From the NCBI RefSeq assembly GCF_004342445.1, contig NZ_SLWW01000011.1, positions 62,001-126,000 on the forward strand: 64,000 bases of DNA, in the 5' to 3' direction. The translations under genes were made by a program, and so were the position numbers. The notes under the pieces were generated by a model, which worked only from the letters and a program-made list of their open reading frames with translations, had not been told where the DNA came from and did not search any database. Origin of the DNA: Rhodovulum euryhalinum. Lineage in GTDB: Bacteria; Pseudomonadota; Alphaproteobacteria; Rhodobacterales; Rhodobacteraceae. Positions 36,832-43,401 of this stretch are shown piece after piece (the first letter of the stretch is position 1; the number at the start of each line of letters is the position of its first letter).

Positions 36832-37139
36832 CGAACAAGGCTGCGGAAACGACGGTGCCGCGGATGGAGGAGCGGCTTTACCAGAACCGCTACATGGTGG
36901 ACGAGGGCAACCCCCATGTGCGCATCCTCCCACGGCAGGGGGGCGACAGCCCCGAGTTGCGCGCGCTGGTGAACATCTGTCCGGCGGGATGCTACAGCCT
37001 GAACGAGGCGGGCCGGGTCGAGGTCGCCGCCGATGGCTGCATGGAATGTGGCACCTGCCGGATCGTCTGCCAGGGCACAGGCGAGTTGGACTGGTCCTGG
37101 CCGCGCGGAGGCTATGGGGTGCTGTTCAAGTTCGGCTGA
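36828..37139 (+). CDS. fixX: FixX ferredoxin-like protein
   Basis: A 103-residue protein with cysteines C51 and C55 ([10 protein letters not shown]) and C71, C74, C77 and C81 ([11 protein letters not shown]), and the typical end [13 protein letters not shown]. These are the landmarks of FixX/ETF-QO iron-sulfur domains. ATG 36828 was chosen because it gives the ATGA overlap and lies 7 bases after GAGGG; an ATG two codons upstream is an alternative. It would be the immediate ferredoxin-type partner passing low-potential electrons on. It closes the operon, just ahead of a strong hairpin. Confidence 0.9.
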   Translation: MTNKAAETTVPRMEERLYQNRYMVDEGNPHVRILPRQGGDSPELRALVNICPAGCYSLNEAGRVEVAADGCMECGTCRIVCQGTGELDWSWPRGGYGVLFKFG

Positions 37140-37147
37140 CGGGGAGA

Positions 37148-37182
37148 ACCGAAGCTCCGGGCATCGAGCCCGGAGCTTCGGT
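37148..37182 (+). terminator. Perfect 15-bp hairpin after fixX (terminator-like)
   Basis: A 15-base arm (37148-37162) and its exact complement (37168-37182) are separated by the 5-base loop ATCGA, starting 8 bases after the fixX stop. The stem is perfect and GC rich. No T run follows, so it may work as a weak intrinsic terminator, a Rho-linked end or a 3' stabiliser. It also separates fixX from the convergent GNAT gene. Confidence 0.7.
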
Positions 37183-37215
37183 GTCGGAGCCGCCCGGGGC
37201 GGCCCTCCGGCCCGG

Positions 37216-37722
37216 TCATAGCGGACGGCAGAAGCTCAGGCGTTGCGAGGGCGTGAACCCGGCCGTCTCGAAGAAGGCCATCAGGCCGTGGGCGTTCCAG
37301 TCGACGCGGGTGTGCAGCGTTTCGACATTGAGCGAGGCGAGGTTCGCCAGAAGCTGGCGCAGCAGCGCCGCGGCCACGCCCCGGCCCTGGAAGGCGGGCT
37401 CGACCCCGATCGTGTCCAGCACGGCCGAGGGCGCGGTGCGGCCGTACTCGCCGTAATCGACCCGCGCCATCACGAAACCGGCGAACTCGCCCTCGATCTC
37501 GGCCACGAGCGAAACGCGAACCCCGCTTTCGCCCAGCATCTCGGTCAGCTTGGCCTCGTAGTACCGGGTGCGGGGCTCGCCGCTTCCGTTCAGCTTGCGG
37601 TCAATCGCGACGACCGCGGGCAAGTCGGTCTCGAGCATCGAGCGAACAGGCAAAGGGTCGCGGCTGAACGCTTCGGCGGAATCGCTCGACGGATCGCTGA
37701 AGTCCTTTTCGCAGGTGTTCAT
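37216..37722 (-). CDS. GNAT family N-acetyltransferase (island copy 1)
   Basis: A 168-residue single-domain GNAT. The acetyl-CoA P-loop is in PAFQGRGVAAALLRQ, and the motif FETAGFTPSQRLSFCRPL ends the protein. It is visibly paralogous to the next gene (shared AGFVMARVDYGEYGRTA-type segment, similar ends), as after a tandem duplication. It is 9 bases downstream of that gene and probably co-transcribed from operator copy 4. The substrate is unknown. Context suggests acetylation of a pathway enzyme or small molecule in benzoate metabolism; this is inference. Confidence 0.85.
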   Translation of the reverse strand: MNTCEKDFSDPSSDSAEAFSRDPLPVRSMLETDLPAVVAIDRKLNGSGEPRTRYYEAKLTEMLGESGVRVSLVAEIEGEFAGFVMARVDYGEYGRTAPSAVLDTIGVEPAFQGRGVAAALLRQLLANLASLNVETLHTRVDWNAHGLMAFFETAGFTPSQRLSFCRPL

Positions 37723-37731
37723 GGACCTTCC

Positions 37732-38184
37732 TCAGTTGGCAACAGGGCGGTGCAGGACAAGGTGCGGGGCAAGGGCAAAGCCCGACGCAGCGAAGAACCG
37801 GACCATCTCGCGGTCGCTCCAGTCCGCCTCCGAGCGGATCTCGGTCACGCCCTGGGCGCGCAGGTCGGCCTCGAGCGCCGCCATGAGCGCCCGGCCGATG
37901 CCGCTGCCGCGCTGGGCGGGGTCGGTGGCGATTGCATCGATGACCGCGGCGCGCGCGGTGCCGCCGAATTCCCCCTCTTGCAGATGGGCGGAGACAAAGC
38001 CCGCCAGGGCGCCGCCGCGCTCTGCGACAAGCCAGGCAAACCGGCCGGCATTGGTCGCAAGCCTTGCATGGCGTTTTTCGAAGAAACCGCGGCGGGAACG
38101 GCCGGTCAGTTGGCGGTCAAGCGCGATGGCCGCCTCGATATCGGCGGCGACGACGGGCCGGACCGTGATGGACGCATCGGACAA
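37732..38184 (-). CDS. GNAT family N-acetyltransferase (island copy 2)
   Basis: A 150-residue GNAT starting MSDASITVRPVVAADIEAAI. The P-loop QRGSGIGRALMAAL is complete. Residues DWSDREMVRFFAASGFALAP form the usual C-terminal part. It is the first gene after the minus-strand promoter at operator copy 4, which it shares with the divergent SDR gene, so it appears to be part of the same regulon as the benzoyl-CoA operon. It may act on proteins (RimI-like) or on a metabolite; the sequence does not decide this. Confidence 0.85.
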   Translation of the reverse strand: MSDASITVRPVVAADIEAAIALDRQLTGRSRRGFFEKRHARLATNAGRFAWLVAERGGALAGFVSAHLQEGEFGGTARAAVIDAIATDPAQRGSGIGRALMAALEADLRAQGVTEIRSEADWSDREMVRFFAASGFALAPHLVLHRPVAN

Positions 38185-38202
38185 TTCTCACCCCCTGACG
38201 GC

Positions 38203-38250
38203 TTGTTTTCGCTAAATGGGTACGTTAATACCTATTTTGAGCGGCGTCAA
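38203..38250. promoter_or_regulatory. Divergent GNAT / SDR promoters around operator copy 4
   Basis: Plus strand: TTGTTT (38203-38208), 17 bases, TAATAC (38226-38231), toward the SDR gene. Minus strand: TTGACG (38250-38245), 17 bases, TAACGT (38227-38222), toward the GNAT pair. Operator copy AAATGGGTACGTTAATAC (38214-38231) overlaps both -10 boxes and contains the perfect dyad GGTA (38219-38222)-N6-TACC (38229-38232). A repressor here would shut both directions. Confidence 0.65.
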
Positions 38251-38267
38251 GCTTTCGAGGGGCACAG

Positions 38268-38984
38268 ATGGCAGCCACAGCGGGATGGGACTGGGCCGGG
38301 CGGCGGGCTATCGTGACCGGCGGCGGGCGCGGAATCGGACGGGCCATTGCCGAGGGGCTGGTGGCAGGCGGGGCCGAGGTTCACGTCTTCGACCCCGCCG
38401 GAGCAGAGGGACCGGAGGGCGCCAGCATGCACGCGGTCGACGTGACACAGCCGGCCTCGGTGGCGCAGGCGGTCGGCGGGCTTGGGCCTGTCGAGCTTCT
38501 GGTGAACAATGCCGGGATCACCCGGGACCGTTCCATCCTCAGGATGACGGACGACGAGTGGCGGCAGGTGATCGACGTGAACCTGTCCGGCGCCTTCCAC
38601 ATGATCCGCGCGGTGGCGCCCGGAATGACCGGAGCCGGAGTCGGCCGGATCGTGAACCTCGTCTCGATCAACGGGCTCAGGGGCAAGTTCGGGCAGGCCA
38701 ACTATGCCGCGTCCAAGGGTGGCCTCGTGGCCCTGACCAAGACCGCGGCGCGGGAATTCGGGCGCAAGGGCGTGACGGTGAACGCGGTCGCGCCCGGCAT
38801 GGTGCTGACCGAGATGACGATGGCCCTGGCCCCCGAACTGCGGCAGCGGGCGCTGGACGAAAGCCTGCTGGGCCGCCTGCCGGGGGTGGAGGACGTGGCG
38901 GCGGCGGTGCTGTTCCTGCTGTCGGACCGGGCGGCCTTCATCACCGGGCAGGTGTTGCAGGTCGATGCGGGGCAGTATGTCTGA
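38268..38984 (+). CDS. SDR-family dehydrogenase, candidate 3-hydroxypimeloyl-CoA dehydrogenase
   Basis: A 238-residue short-chain dehydrogenase with TGGGRGIG (17-24), NNAG (80-83), and catalytic S133, Y146 and K150 in the normal spacing. It resembles FabG/PhaB-type 3-oxoacyl reductases. Start ATG 38268 follows GAGGGG. No other beta-hydroxyacyl-CoA dehydrogenase gene is in the island, and the product of Oah is 3-hydroxypimeloyl-CoA, so this enzyme is the best candidate to oxidise it to 3-oxopimeloyl-CoA before the thiolase. A general FabG-like role cannot be excluded. Confidence 0.85.
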   Translation: MAATAGWDWAGRRAIVTGGGRGIGRAIAEGLVAGGAEVHVFDPAGAEGPEGASMHAVDVTQPASVAQAVGGLGPVELLVNNAGITRDRSILRMTDDEWRQVIDVNLSGAFHMIRAVAPGMTGAGVGRIVNLVSINGLRGKFGQANYAASKGGLVALTKTAAREFGRKGVTVNAVAPGMVLTEMTMALAPELRQRALDESLLGRLPGVEDVAAAVLFLLSDRAAFITGQVLQVDAGQYV

Positions 38985-38989
38985 TCGGG

Positions 38990-39445
38990 CTAGAGCCCGA
39001 CCGCGGCTCTTCGGACGGCATCTTCGGCGGGTGCGTCCTGCGTCCGGCGGCTGATCTTGAGCATCGTGTCCACCGTGATCGACGAAAGCGTGGCGCGCGT
39101 GGCCTCCTCGATCTCGCCCAGCACCCGCCGCAGGGCCTGCCCGTTGCGGGTGTGGTCGCCCGGCTCTGGCGCGCCCTGTCCGATCGGCCAGATCGGTTCG
39201 AAGAGTTGCACGATGTCCAGCAGGTTCAGCCGCTTGGCGTTGCCGCAAAACCGGTACCCGCCGCCCACGCCGCGCGAGGCCTCGACCAGTCCGGCGCGGC
39301 CCAGCGTGCGCAGGACCTTGGCAAGGTGGTTGGTGGACAGGTCGTACTTGTCCGCGATCTCGGCGGCCGAAAGCTGGCGGTCTGGCCGGGAGGCCAGTTC
39401 GAGAATGGCGAAAAGCGCGTGGCGGGTGGCAAGCTGGAGCTTCAT
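38990..39445 (-). CDS. Rrf2-family regulator, BadM-like candidate repressor
   Basis: A 151-residue Rrf2 protein starting MKLQLATRHALFAILELASR. The helix-turn-helix and wing are AAEIADKYDLSTNHLAKVLR and EASRGVGGGYRFCGNAKRL. Unlike IscR or NsrR, it has only one cysteine (C67), so it lacks the three-Cys set that holds an Fe-S cluster. It is coupled to a GNAT gene by ATGA and convergent with the SDR gene. BadM of R. palustris is an Rrf2 repressor of the benzoyl-CoA reductase genes. By family and location this protein is the best candidate to bind the recurrent island operator; its signal (for example benzoyl-CoA) is unknown. Confidence 0.85.
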   Translation of the reverse strand: MKLQLATRHALFAILELASRPDRQLSAAEIADKYDLSTNHLAKVLRTLGRAGLVEASRGVGGGYRFCGNAKRLNLLDIVQLFEPIWPIGQGAPEPGDHTRNGQALRRVLGEIEEATRATLSSITVDTMLKISRRTQDAPAEDAVRRAAVGL

Positions 39446-39912
39446 TCGTCGAGATCCTTCTCCAGTTCCACGAAGGGGCCGGCCATCATCCCATGCGCCC
39501 GGAAGAACGACATGATAAGCTGCGCCTCGCGGGCGATCATGGTGCGCACCTTGGTGACCCCCGCCTGCCGGAAGCCCGCGCAGATGGCGTCGAACAGTTG
39601 TGTGCCCACCGCCCGCAGCCGCCAGTCGGGTTCGACCCCGATGGCGAAGATCCAGCCGCAGGGGGCCGAGCCGAACTCCCACGCCCGGATCTCGCCCGCG
39701 ATGAAGCCAAGCCGCGTTCCCTGGCTGCGCGCGACCAGAAAGAAGCTGCGGTGCGGTTCGGTCCGGGCGCCGTCGAGCAGCCGCCGCCAGTAGTCGGGCT
39801 TGGGCATGCCGGTATTCTGGGTATCGAGGGCCACGATCCAGGAAAGGTCGCTTTCCTCGACCGGGCCGATGGCGACCTCGGCGGTGTCGGGTTGGGTCTT
39901 GCGCTCTGCCAT
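39442..39912 (-). CDS. GNAT family N-acetyltransferase (island copy 3), coupled to the Rrf2 gene
   Basis: A 156-residue GNAT-fold protein starting MAERKTQPDTAEVAIGPVEE. It shares the WEFGSAPCGWIFAIGVEPDW region layout with the other two island GNATs. Its acetyl-CoA loop (DWRLRAVGTQLFD) departs from the R/Q-X2-G-X-G/A pattern, with Ala at the first Gly, so activity may be altered. The stop overlaps the Rrf2 start as ATGA, which makes the two a regulatory-looking pair. It lies downstream of operator copy 5. It could be an acetyltransferase or a CoA-ester sensor acting with the regulator; both are speculation. Confidence 0.8.
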   Translation of the reverse strand: MAERKTQPDTAEVAIGPVEESDLSWIVALDTQNTGMPKPDYWRRLLDGARTEPHRSFFLVARSQGTRLGFIAGEIRAWEFGSAPCGWIFAIGVEPDWRLRAVGTQLFDAICAGFRQAGVTKVRTMIAREAQLIMSFFRAHGMMAGPFVELEKDLDE

Positions 39913-39964
39913 GTCCTGCACAAATTGCAGCGCGGTCAGGGCCGCGCCTTCTTGGAGTTGTCCT

Positions 39965-39993
39965 AAACTAGTACCGGTATGCGGAAATGGCAA
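39965..39993 (-). promoter_or_regulatory. GNAT-Rrf2 promoter with operator copy 5
   Basis: On the minus strand TTGCCA (39993-39988), 17 bases, TAGTTT (39970-39965), about 50 bases before the GNAT start. Read on the plus strand, AAACTAGTACCGGTATGC (39965-39982) matches operator copy 1 at 12 of 18 positions and contains the palindrome TACCGGTA (39972-39979). This is the most degenerate copy. If real, it would let the Rrf2 protein control its own gene. Confidence 0.5.
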
Positions 39994-40010
39994 CCGTACC
40001 CGCCGGAACG

Positions 40011-40703
40011 TCAGACCCCCAGCCAGCGGTGCTGCAGATCGGCATCGGCGCGAATCTCGGCCGGGCTGCCCGACCAGACGACACGGCCGCGGCTGACCAC
40101 CGCCACGTCGTCGGCCAGCGAGGTGGCGAAGCCGAAATTCTGCTCGACCAGGACCATCGACATCCCGGCCGAGCGCAACTCGGCCAGCTTGTCGTGGATC
40201 AGCTTGACGATGATCGGGGCCAGACCTTCGGTTGGTTCGTCGAGGATCAGCAGGCGCGGGTTCATCATCAGCGCCCGGGCGATGGCCAGCATCTGCTGTT
40301 CGCCGCCCGAAAGCTGTGTGCCGCCGTTTTCCAGCCGCTCTCCCAGCCGCGGGAACAGGTCGATCACCCGCTCCAGTGTCCACGTGCCCTTGCGCGCCAC
40401 GCGGGCGGCCAGCATCAGGTTCTCGTGCACGCTGAGCGAGGGGAAGATGTCGCGCGTTTCGGGCACGTAGCCGATGCCGAACCGGGCGATGTGATAGGGC
40501 CGCCGGTCAAGTGGCGCGCCGGCAAAGCGGATCGCGCCACGGCGCAGCGGCAGCAGGCCCATGACCGTCTTGAGCGTGGTGGTCTTGCCCGCGCCGTTGC
40601 GCCCCAGGATCGCCAGCACCCGGCCGGGCTGCGCGGTCAGGGTCATGCCGTGCAGCACCTGCGTTTCGCCATAGCCGGAATCGACGTCAGAGAGTTCAAG
40701 CAT
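40011..40703 (-). CDS. Branched-chain/aromatic acid ABC transporter ATPase, LivF-like
   Basis: A 230-residue ABC ATPase with Walker A GRNGAGKTT (residues about 34-42), signature LSGGEQQM and Walker B LLILDEPTEGLAP. The LAPIIV segment after Walker B is typical of LivF. Its start overlaps the end of the LivG-like gene by 8 bases. Transporters of this class next to benzoate pathways (for example in R. palustris) import aromatic acids. Uptake of benzoate or a related acid is inferred from genomic context. Confidence 0.9.
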   Translation of the reverse strand: MLELSDVDSGYGETQVLHGMTLTAQPGRVLAILGRNGAGKTTTLKTVMGLLPLRRGAIRFAGAPLDRRPYHIARFGIGYVPETRDIFPSLSVHENLMLAARVARKGTWTLERVIDLFPRLGERLENGGTQLSGGEQQMLAIARALMMNPRLLILDEPTEGLAPIIVKLIHDKLAELRSAGMSMVLVEQNFGFATSLADDVAVVSRGRVVWSGSPAEIRADADLQHRWLGV

Positions 40704-41439
40704 TCTCCCACGACCCCAGATAGATGTCCTTCAACATCGCCGAGTTCCGCGCCTCTTCGGGTGCGCCGTCAAAGACCACCTCGCCATAGTTCAGAACGGT
40801 GATCCGGTCGGCCACGTCAAAGGCCAGATCCATGTCGTGCTCGACGATCAGCAGCGTCAACTCGCGCGGCAGCGAGGCCAGCATGTGGTGAAAGCCATGC
40901 GCCATTTCCGGGCCGATGCCCGAGGTGGGTTCGTCCAGCAGGATCACCCGCGGGCGGGTGGCCAGCGCCAGCCCCACCTCCAACTGGCGGCGCACCCCGT
41001 AGGAAACGGCCGAGACCGTCGCATCCAGATGCGGGCTCAGGTGCAGCCGTGCGGCCACCTCGCGCACCGTCTCGCGCACCTCGGGCATGGCAAGGCAGTC
41101 GCGCAGGATCGACCGCGCGGCACCGGTCGCCACCGCGGCGGCAAGGCCGAGGTTCTCGGCCACGCTCAGCGCGTCGAACAGCGTGTTCTTCTGATAGCTG
41201 CGGGCCAGCCCCTGACGCGCACGTTCTGCCACGGGGGCGGCGGTGATGTCGCGCCCGCCCAGCAGAATCGCGCCCGCATCGGGCGCAAGCTCACCCGCCA
41301 GCAGGTTGAAAAGCGTCGTCTTGCCCGCGCCGTTGGGGCCAAGGATCACGCGGCGCTCGCCCGGCTCCAGCCGCAGCGAGACGTCGCGGGTGACGTGGAT
41401 CGGGCCGAAGCGCTTGTCGAGATGGCGCACCTCAAGCAT
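40696..41439 (-). CDS. Branched-chain/aromatic acid ABC transporter ATPase, LivG-like
   Basis: A 247-residue ABC ATPase starting MLEVRHLDKRFGPIHVTRDV at ATG 41439, 8 bases inside the permease gene; a longer frame was rejected for lack of a ribosome site. Walker A GPNGAGKTT, signature SYGVRRQLEVGLAL (a Ser-Tyr-Gly form usual in LivG) and Walker B VILLDEPTSGIG are visible. It forms the heterodimeric motor with the LivF-like protein. Confidence 0.9.
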   Translation of the reverse strand: MLEVRHLDKRFGPIHVTRDVSLRLEPGERRVILGPNGAGKTTLFNLLAGELAPDAGAILLGGRDITAAPVAERARQGLARSYQKNTLFDALSVAENLGLAAAVATGAARSILRDCLAMPEVRETVREVAARLHLSPHLDATVSAVSYGVRRQLEVGLALATRPRVILLDEPTSGIGPEMAHGFHHMLASLPRELTLLIVEHDMDLAFDVADRITVLNYGEVVFDGAPEEARNSAMLKDIYLGSWENA

Positions 41440-42427
41440 CGTGAGGCTCTCCCCGAGGGGCGGCGGCCCTTGCGGCGCGGCGGGCGGACATCCGGGAAAG
41501 CCGGTCTTCGACAAAGCCGAAGATGCCGTTCGCGCGGCTCATCACGACCGCAATCAGGATCAGGCCCACGACGAGGTGCCAGTAGGGGGTGATCGCGCTG
41601 ACCTCGTGGCGCAACACCACGAAGGCCACCGCCCCGACGATGGGCCCGACAAAGGTGCCAAGCCCGCCAAGGATCACCACGACCAGGGCCTCGCCCGACA
41701 CTGTCCAGGCCAGAAGCCCAGGCGAGATGTACATCACATGCTGGGCGGCCAGCACGCCCGCAACCCCCGCGATCATCCCCGACAGGCCGAAGAGATGCGC
41801 CTTGGTCCGCCACACGGTCAGACCCAGCGCGCGCATCCGCCGTTCGTTGTCGCGGATGCCCACCAGCGCGCGCCCCAGCCCCGACCGCAGGATCTGCGCG
41901 GCTGCCAGCACCACCAGCACCAGCGCGGCCAGGCAATAGAGTGCAAAGGCGCGGGACGTGTTCAGGTCGATCCCCAGCGCCGAAAGGTCCGGCCGCGCCA
42001 GTCCCGCCAACCCGTCGTCGCCGCCGAAGATCGGGCTTTCGAACACGAAGGAATAGCCCATCTGCCCGAAGGCCAGCGTGACCATGATGAAATAGATCCC
42101 TTGGCTGCCGGCGCAGATCGCGCCGACGATCCAGCCCACCGCGCCGGTGAACAGCACGGCGAACAGCATCGCCGCCCAGACCGGCAGGCCAAGCGACAGG
42201 CCCGCCATGGCGAAGGCATAGGCCCCCGCCCCCATCAGCGCGCCATGGCACAGCGAGACCATGCCACCGAACCCCGCCACCATGTCCAGCGCGATCACCA
42301 GAATGGCGAGGATCAGGATCTCGGTCAGCATTTCGAGCCCGGCAAAGCCGCTGGCGAAGGCCGCGCCCGTGGCCGCCGCCAGAAGCAGCGCCAGAGTTCC
42401 GAGGCGGAGGGGCGAGAGGCGGAACAT
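41432..42427 (-). CDS. ABC transporter permease, LivM-like
   Basis: A 331-residue inner-membrane permease with about nine hydrophobic segments, such as ILILAILVIALDMVAGFGGM near the N-terminus and FGLSGMIAGVAGVLAAQHVM. VGIRDNERRMRALGLTVWRT is the cytoplasmic loop that contacts the ATPases in LivM proteins. It lies 3 bases after the LivH-like gene and overlaps the LivG-like gene. It translocates substrate together with LivH. Confidence 0.92.
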   Translation of the reverse strand: MFRLSPLRLGTLALLLAAATGAAFASGFAGLEMLTEILILAILVIALDMVAGFGGMVSLCHGALMGAGAYAFAMAGLSLGLPVWAAMLFAVLFTGAVGWIVGAICAGSQGIYFIMVTLAFGQMGYSFVFESPIFGGDDGLAGLARPDLSALGIDLNTSRAFALYCLAALVLVVLAAAQILRSGLGRALVGIRDNERRMRALGLTVWRTKAHLFGLSGMIAGVAGVLAAQHVMYISPGLLAWTVSGEALVVVILGGLGTFVGPIVGAVAFVVLRHEVSAITPYWHLVVGLILIAVVMSRANGIFGFVEDRLSRMSARRAARAAAPRGEPHDA

Positions 42428-42430
42428 GCC

Positions 42431-43294
42431 CTATCCCCGCGCCGGAAACATGCCCGCGGGCCTGAGGATCAGCACAGCGGCCAGAAGCGCATAGATCAGC
42501 ACCGAGGCCAGCCCCGGCAGCAGGACCGCGCCAAAGGTCTGCACGAACCCGAAGATCAGCGAGCCCGCCATCGCGCCCCACAGGCTGCCGAGGCCACCGA
42601 TCACCACCACGATCAGCGTGGGGATCAGGATTTGCAGCCCCATGTCGGGCGTCACCGACAGGATCGGTGCCGCGACCGCTCCGGCCAGCCCGGCCAGCCC
42701 GCATCCGACGCAGAACACCGCAAGGAACAGCCGCTCGACATTGATGCCCAGGCAGGCGGCCATCTTGTCGTTGTCGACGCCCGCCCGGATCATCGCACCG
42801 ATCTGGGTGCGTGCCAGCACCAGCGCCAGCGCGGCGAAGATCGCCGCCCCCAGCGCAATGATGAACAATCGGTAGACCGGATAGGTCACGCCGCCGATCT
42901 CGATCCGGCCCGCCAGGGCTTGCGGCACCTCGATACCCAGGGCGATGTCGCCCCAGACGATCCGCGTCAGGTCGAGCAGTACGAAGATCAGCCCGAAGGT
43001 GACGAGAACCTGCGCCATCGGCCCGCTCTGGCGCATCCGGCGGATCAGCAGCCAGTAGAGCAGCAGCCCCAGTTCCGCCACGACCAGCGGCGCCGTGATC
43101 AGCCCTGCCCAGTACCCCACCGTTCCCGCGACCGTCGCCGCCACATAGGCGCCCACGGCGTAAAGCGCGCCATGGGCCAGGTTGACGAAATGCATCAGGC
43201 CGAAGATCACCGTCAGCCCGACCGAGAGCAGGAACAAGAGCATCGACAGTTGCAACGCGTTCAGCGTCTGGAACAGCCAGAATCCGAAATCCAT
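42431..43294 (-). CDS. ABC transporter permease, LivH-like
   Basis: A 287-residue permease with eight or so hydrophobic segments. LSVGLTVIFGLMHFVNLAHG near the N-terminus is the hallmark of LivH. GAMIRAGVDNDKMAACLGIN is the coupling loop. It starts MDFGFWLFQTLNALQLSMLL and is preceded by GGAGG. It is paired with LivM. The 107 bases upstream, between it and the substrate-binding gene, contain inverted repeats that may reduce permease expression relative to the binding protein. Confidence 0.92.
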   Translation of the reverse strand: MDFGFWLFQTLNALQLSMLLFLLSVGLTVIFGLMHFVNLAHGALYAVGAYVAATVAGTVGYWAGLITAPLVVAELGLLLYWLLIRRMRQSGPMAQVLVTFGLIFVLLDLTRIVWGDIALGIEVPQALAGRIEIGGVTYPVYRLFIIALGAAIFAALALVLARTQIGAMIRAGVDNDKMAACLGINVERLFLAVFCVGCGLAGLAGAVAAPILSVTPDMGLQILIPTLIVVVIGGLGSLWGAMAGSLIFGFVQTFGAVLLPGLASVLIYALLAAVLILRPAGMFPARG

Positions 43295-43326
43295 CCGGTC
43301 CTCCGTCGCGGGCGGGCGGGGGCCGC

Positions 43327-43340
43327 CCCCCGATCGGGGG
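43327..43340. repeat. Perfect 14-base palindrome in the transporter operon
   Basis: CCCCCGATCGGGGG, a perfect palindrome between the substrate-binding gene and the LivH-like gene. A second GC-rich inverted stretch follows at about 43360-43395. No T tract is present. Such structures after binding-protein genes often stabilise the upstream transcript or attenuate read-through; that role is inferred here. Confidence 0.5.
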
Positions 43341-43401
43341 ACGGATGCGCAGGCGAAGGGGCCGGCCCCGGCATGTGCGCCGCGGGGCCGGCCGGGTCGG
43401 T

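Noticed and set aside
33534-37139. Nitrogen-fixation assignment for FixABCX and the ferredoxin
   Set aside because: No nif or other fix genes are in the window, and the genes lie directly behind bcrD in the benzoate operon.
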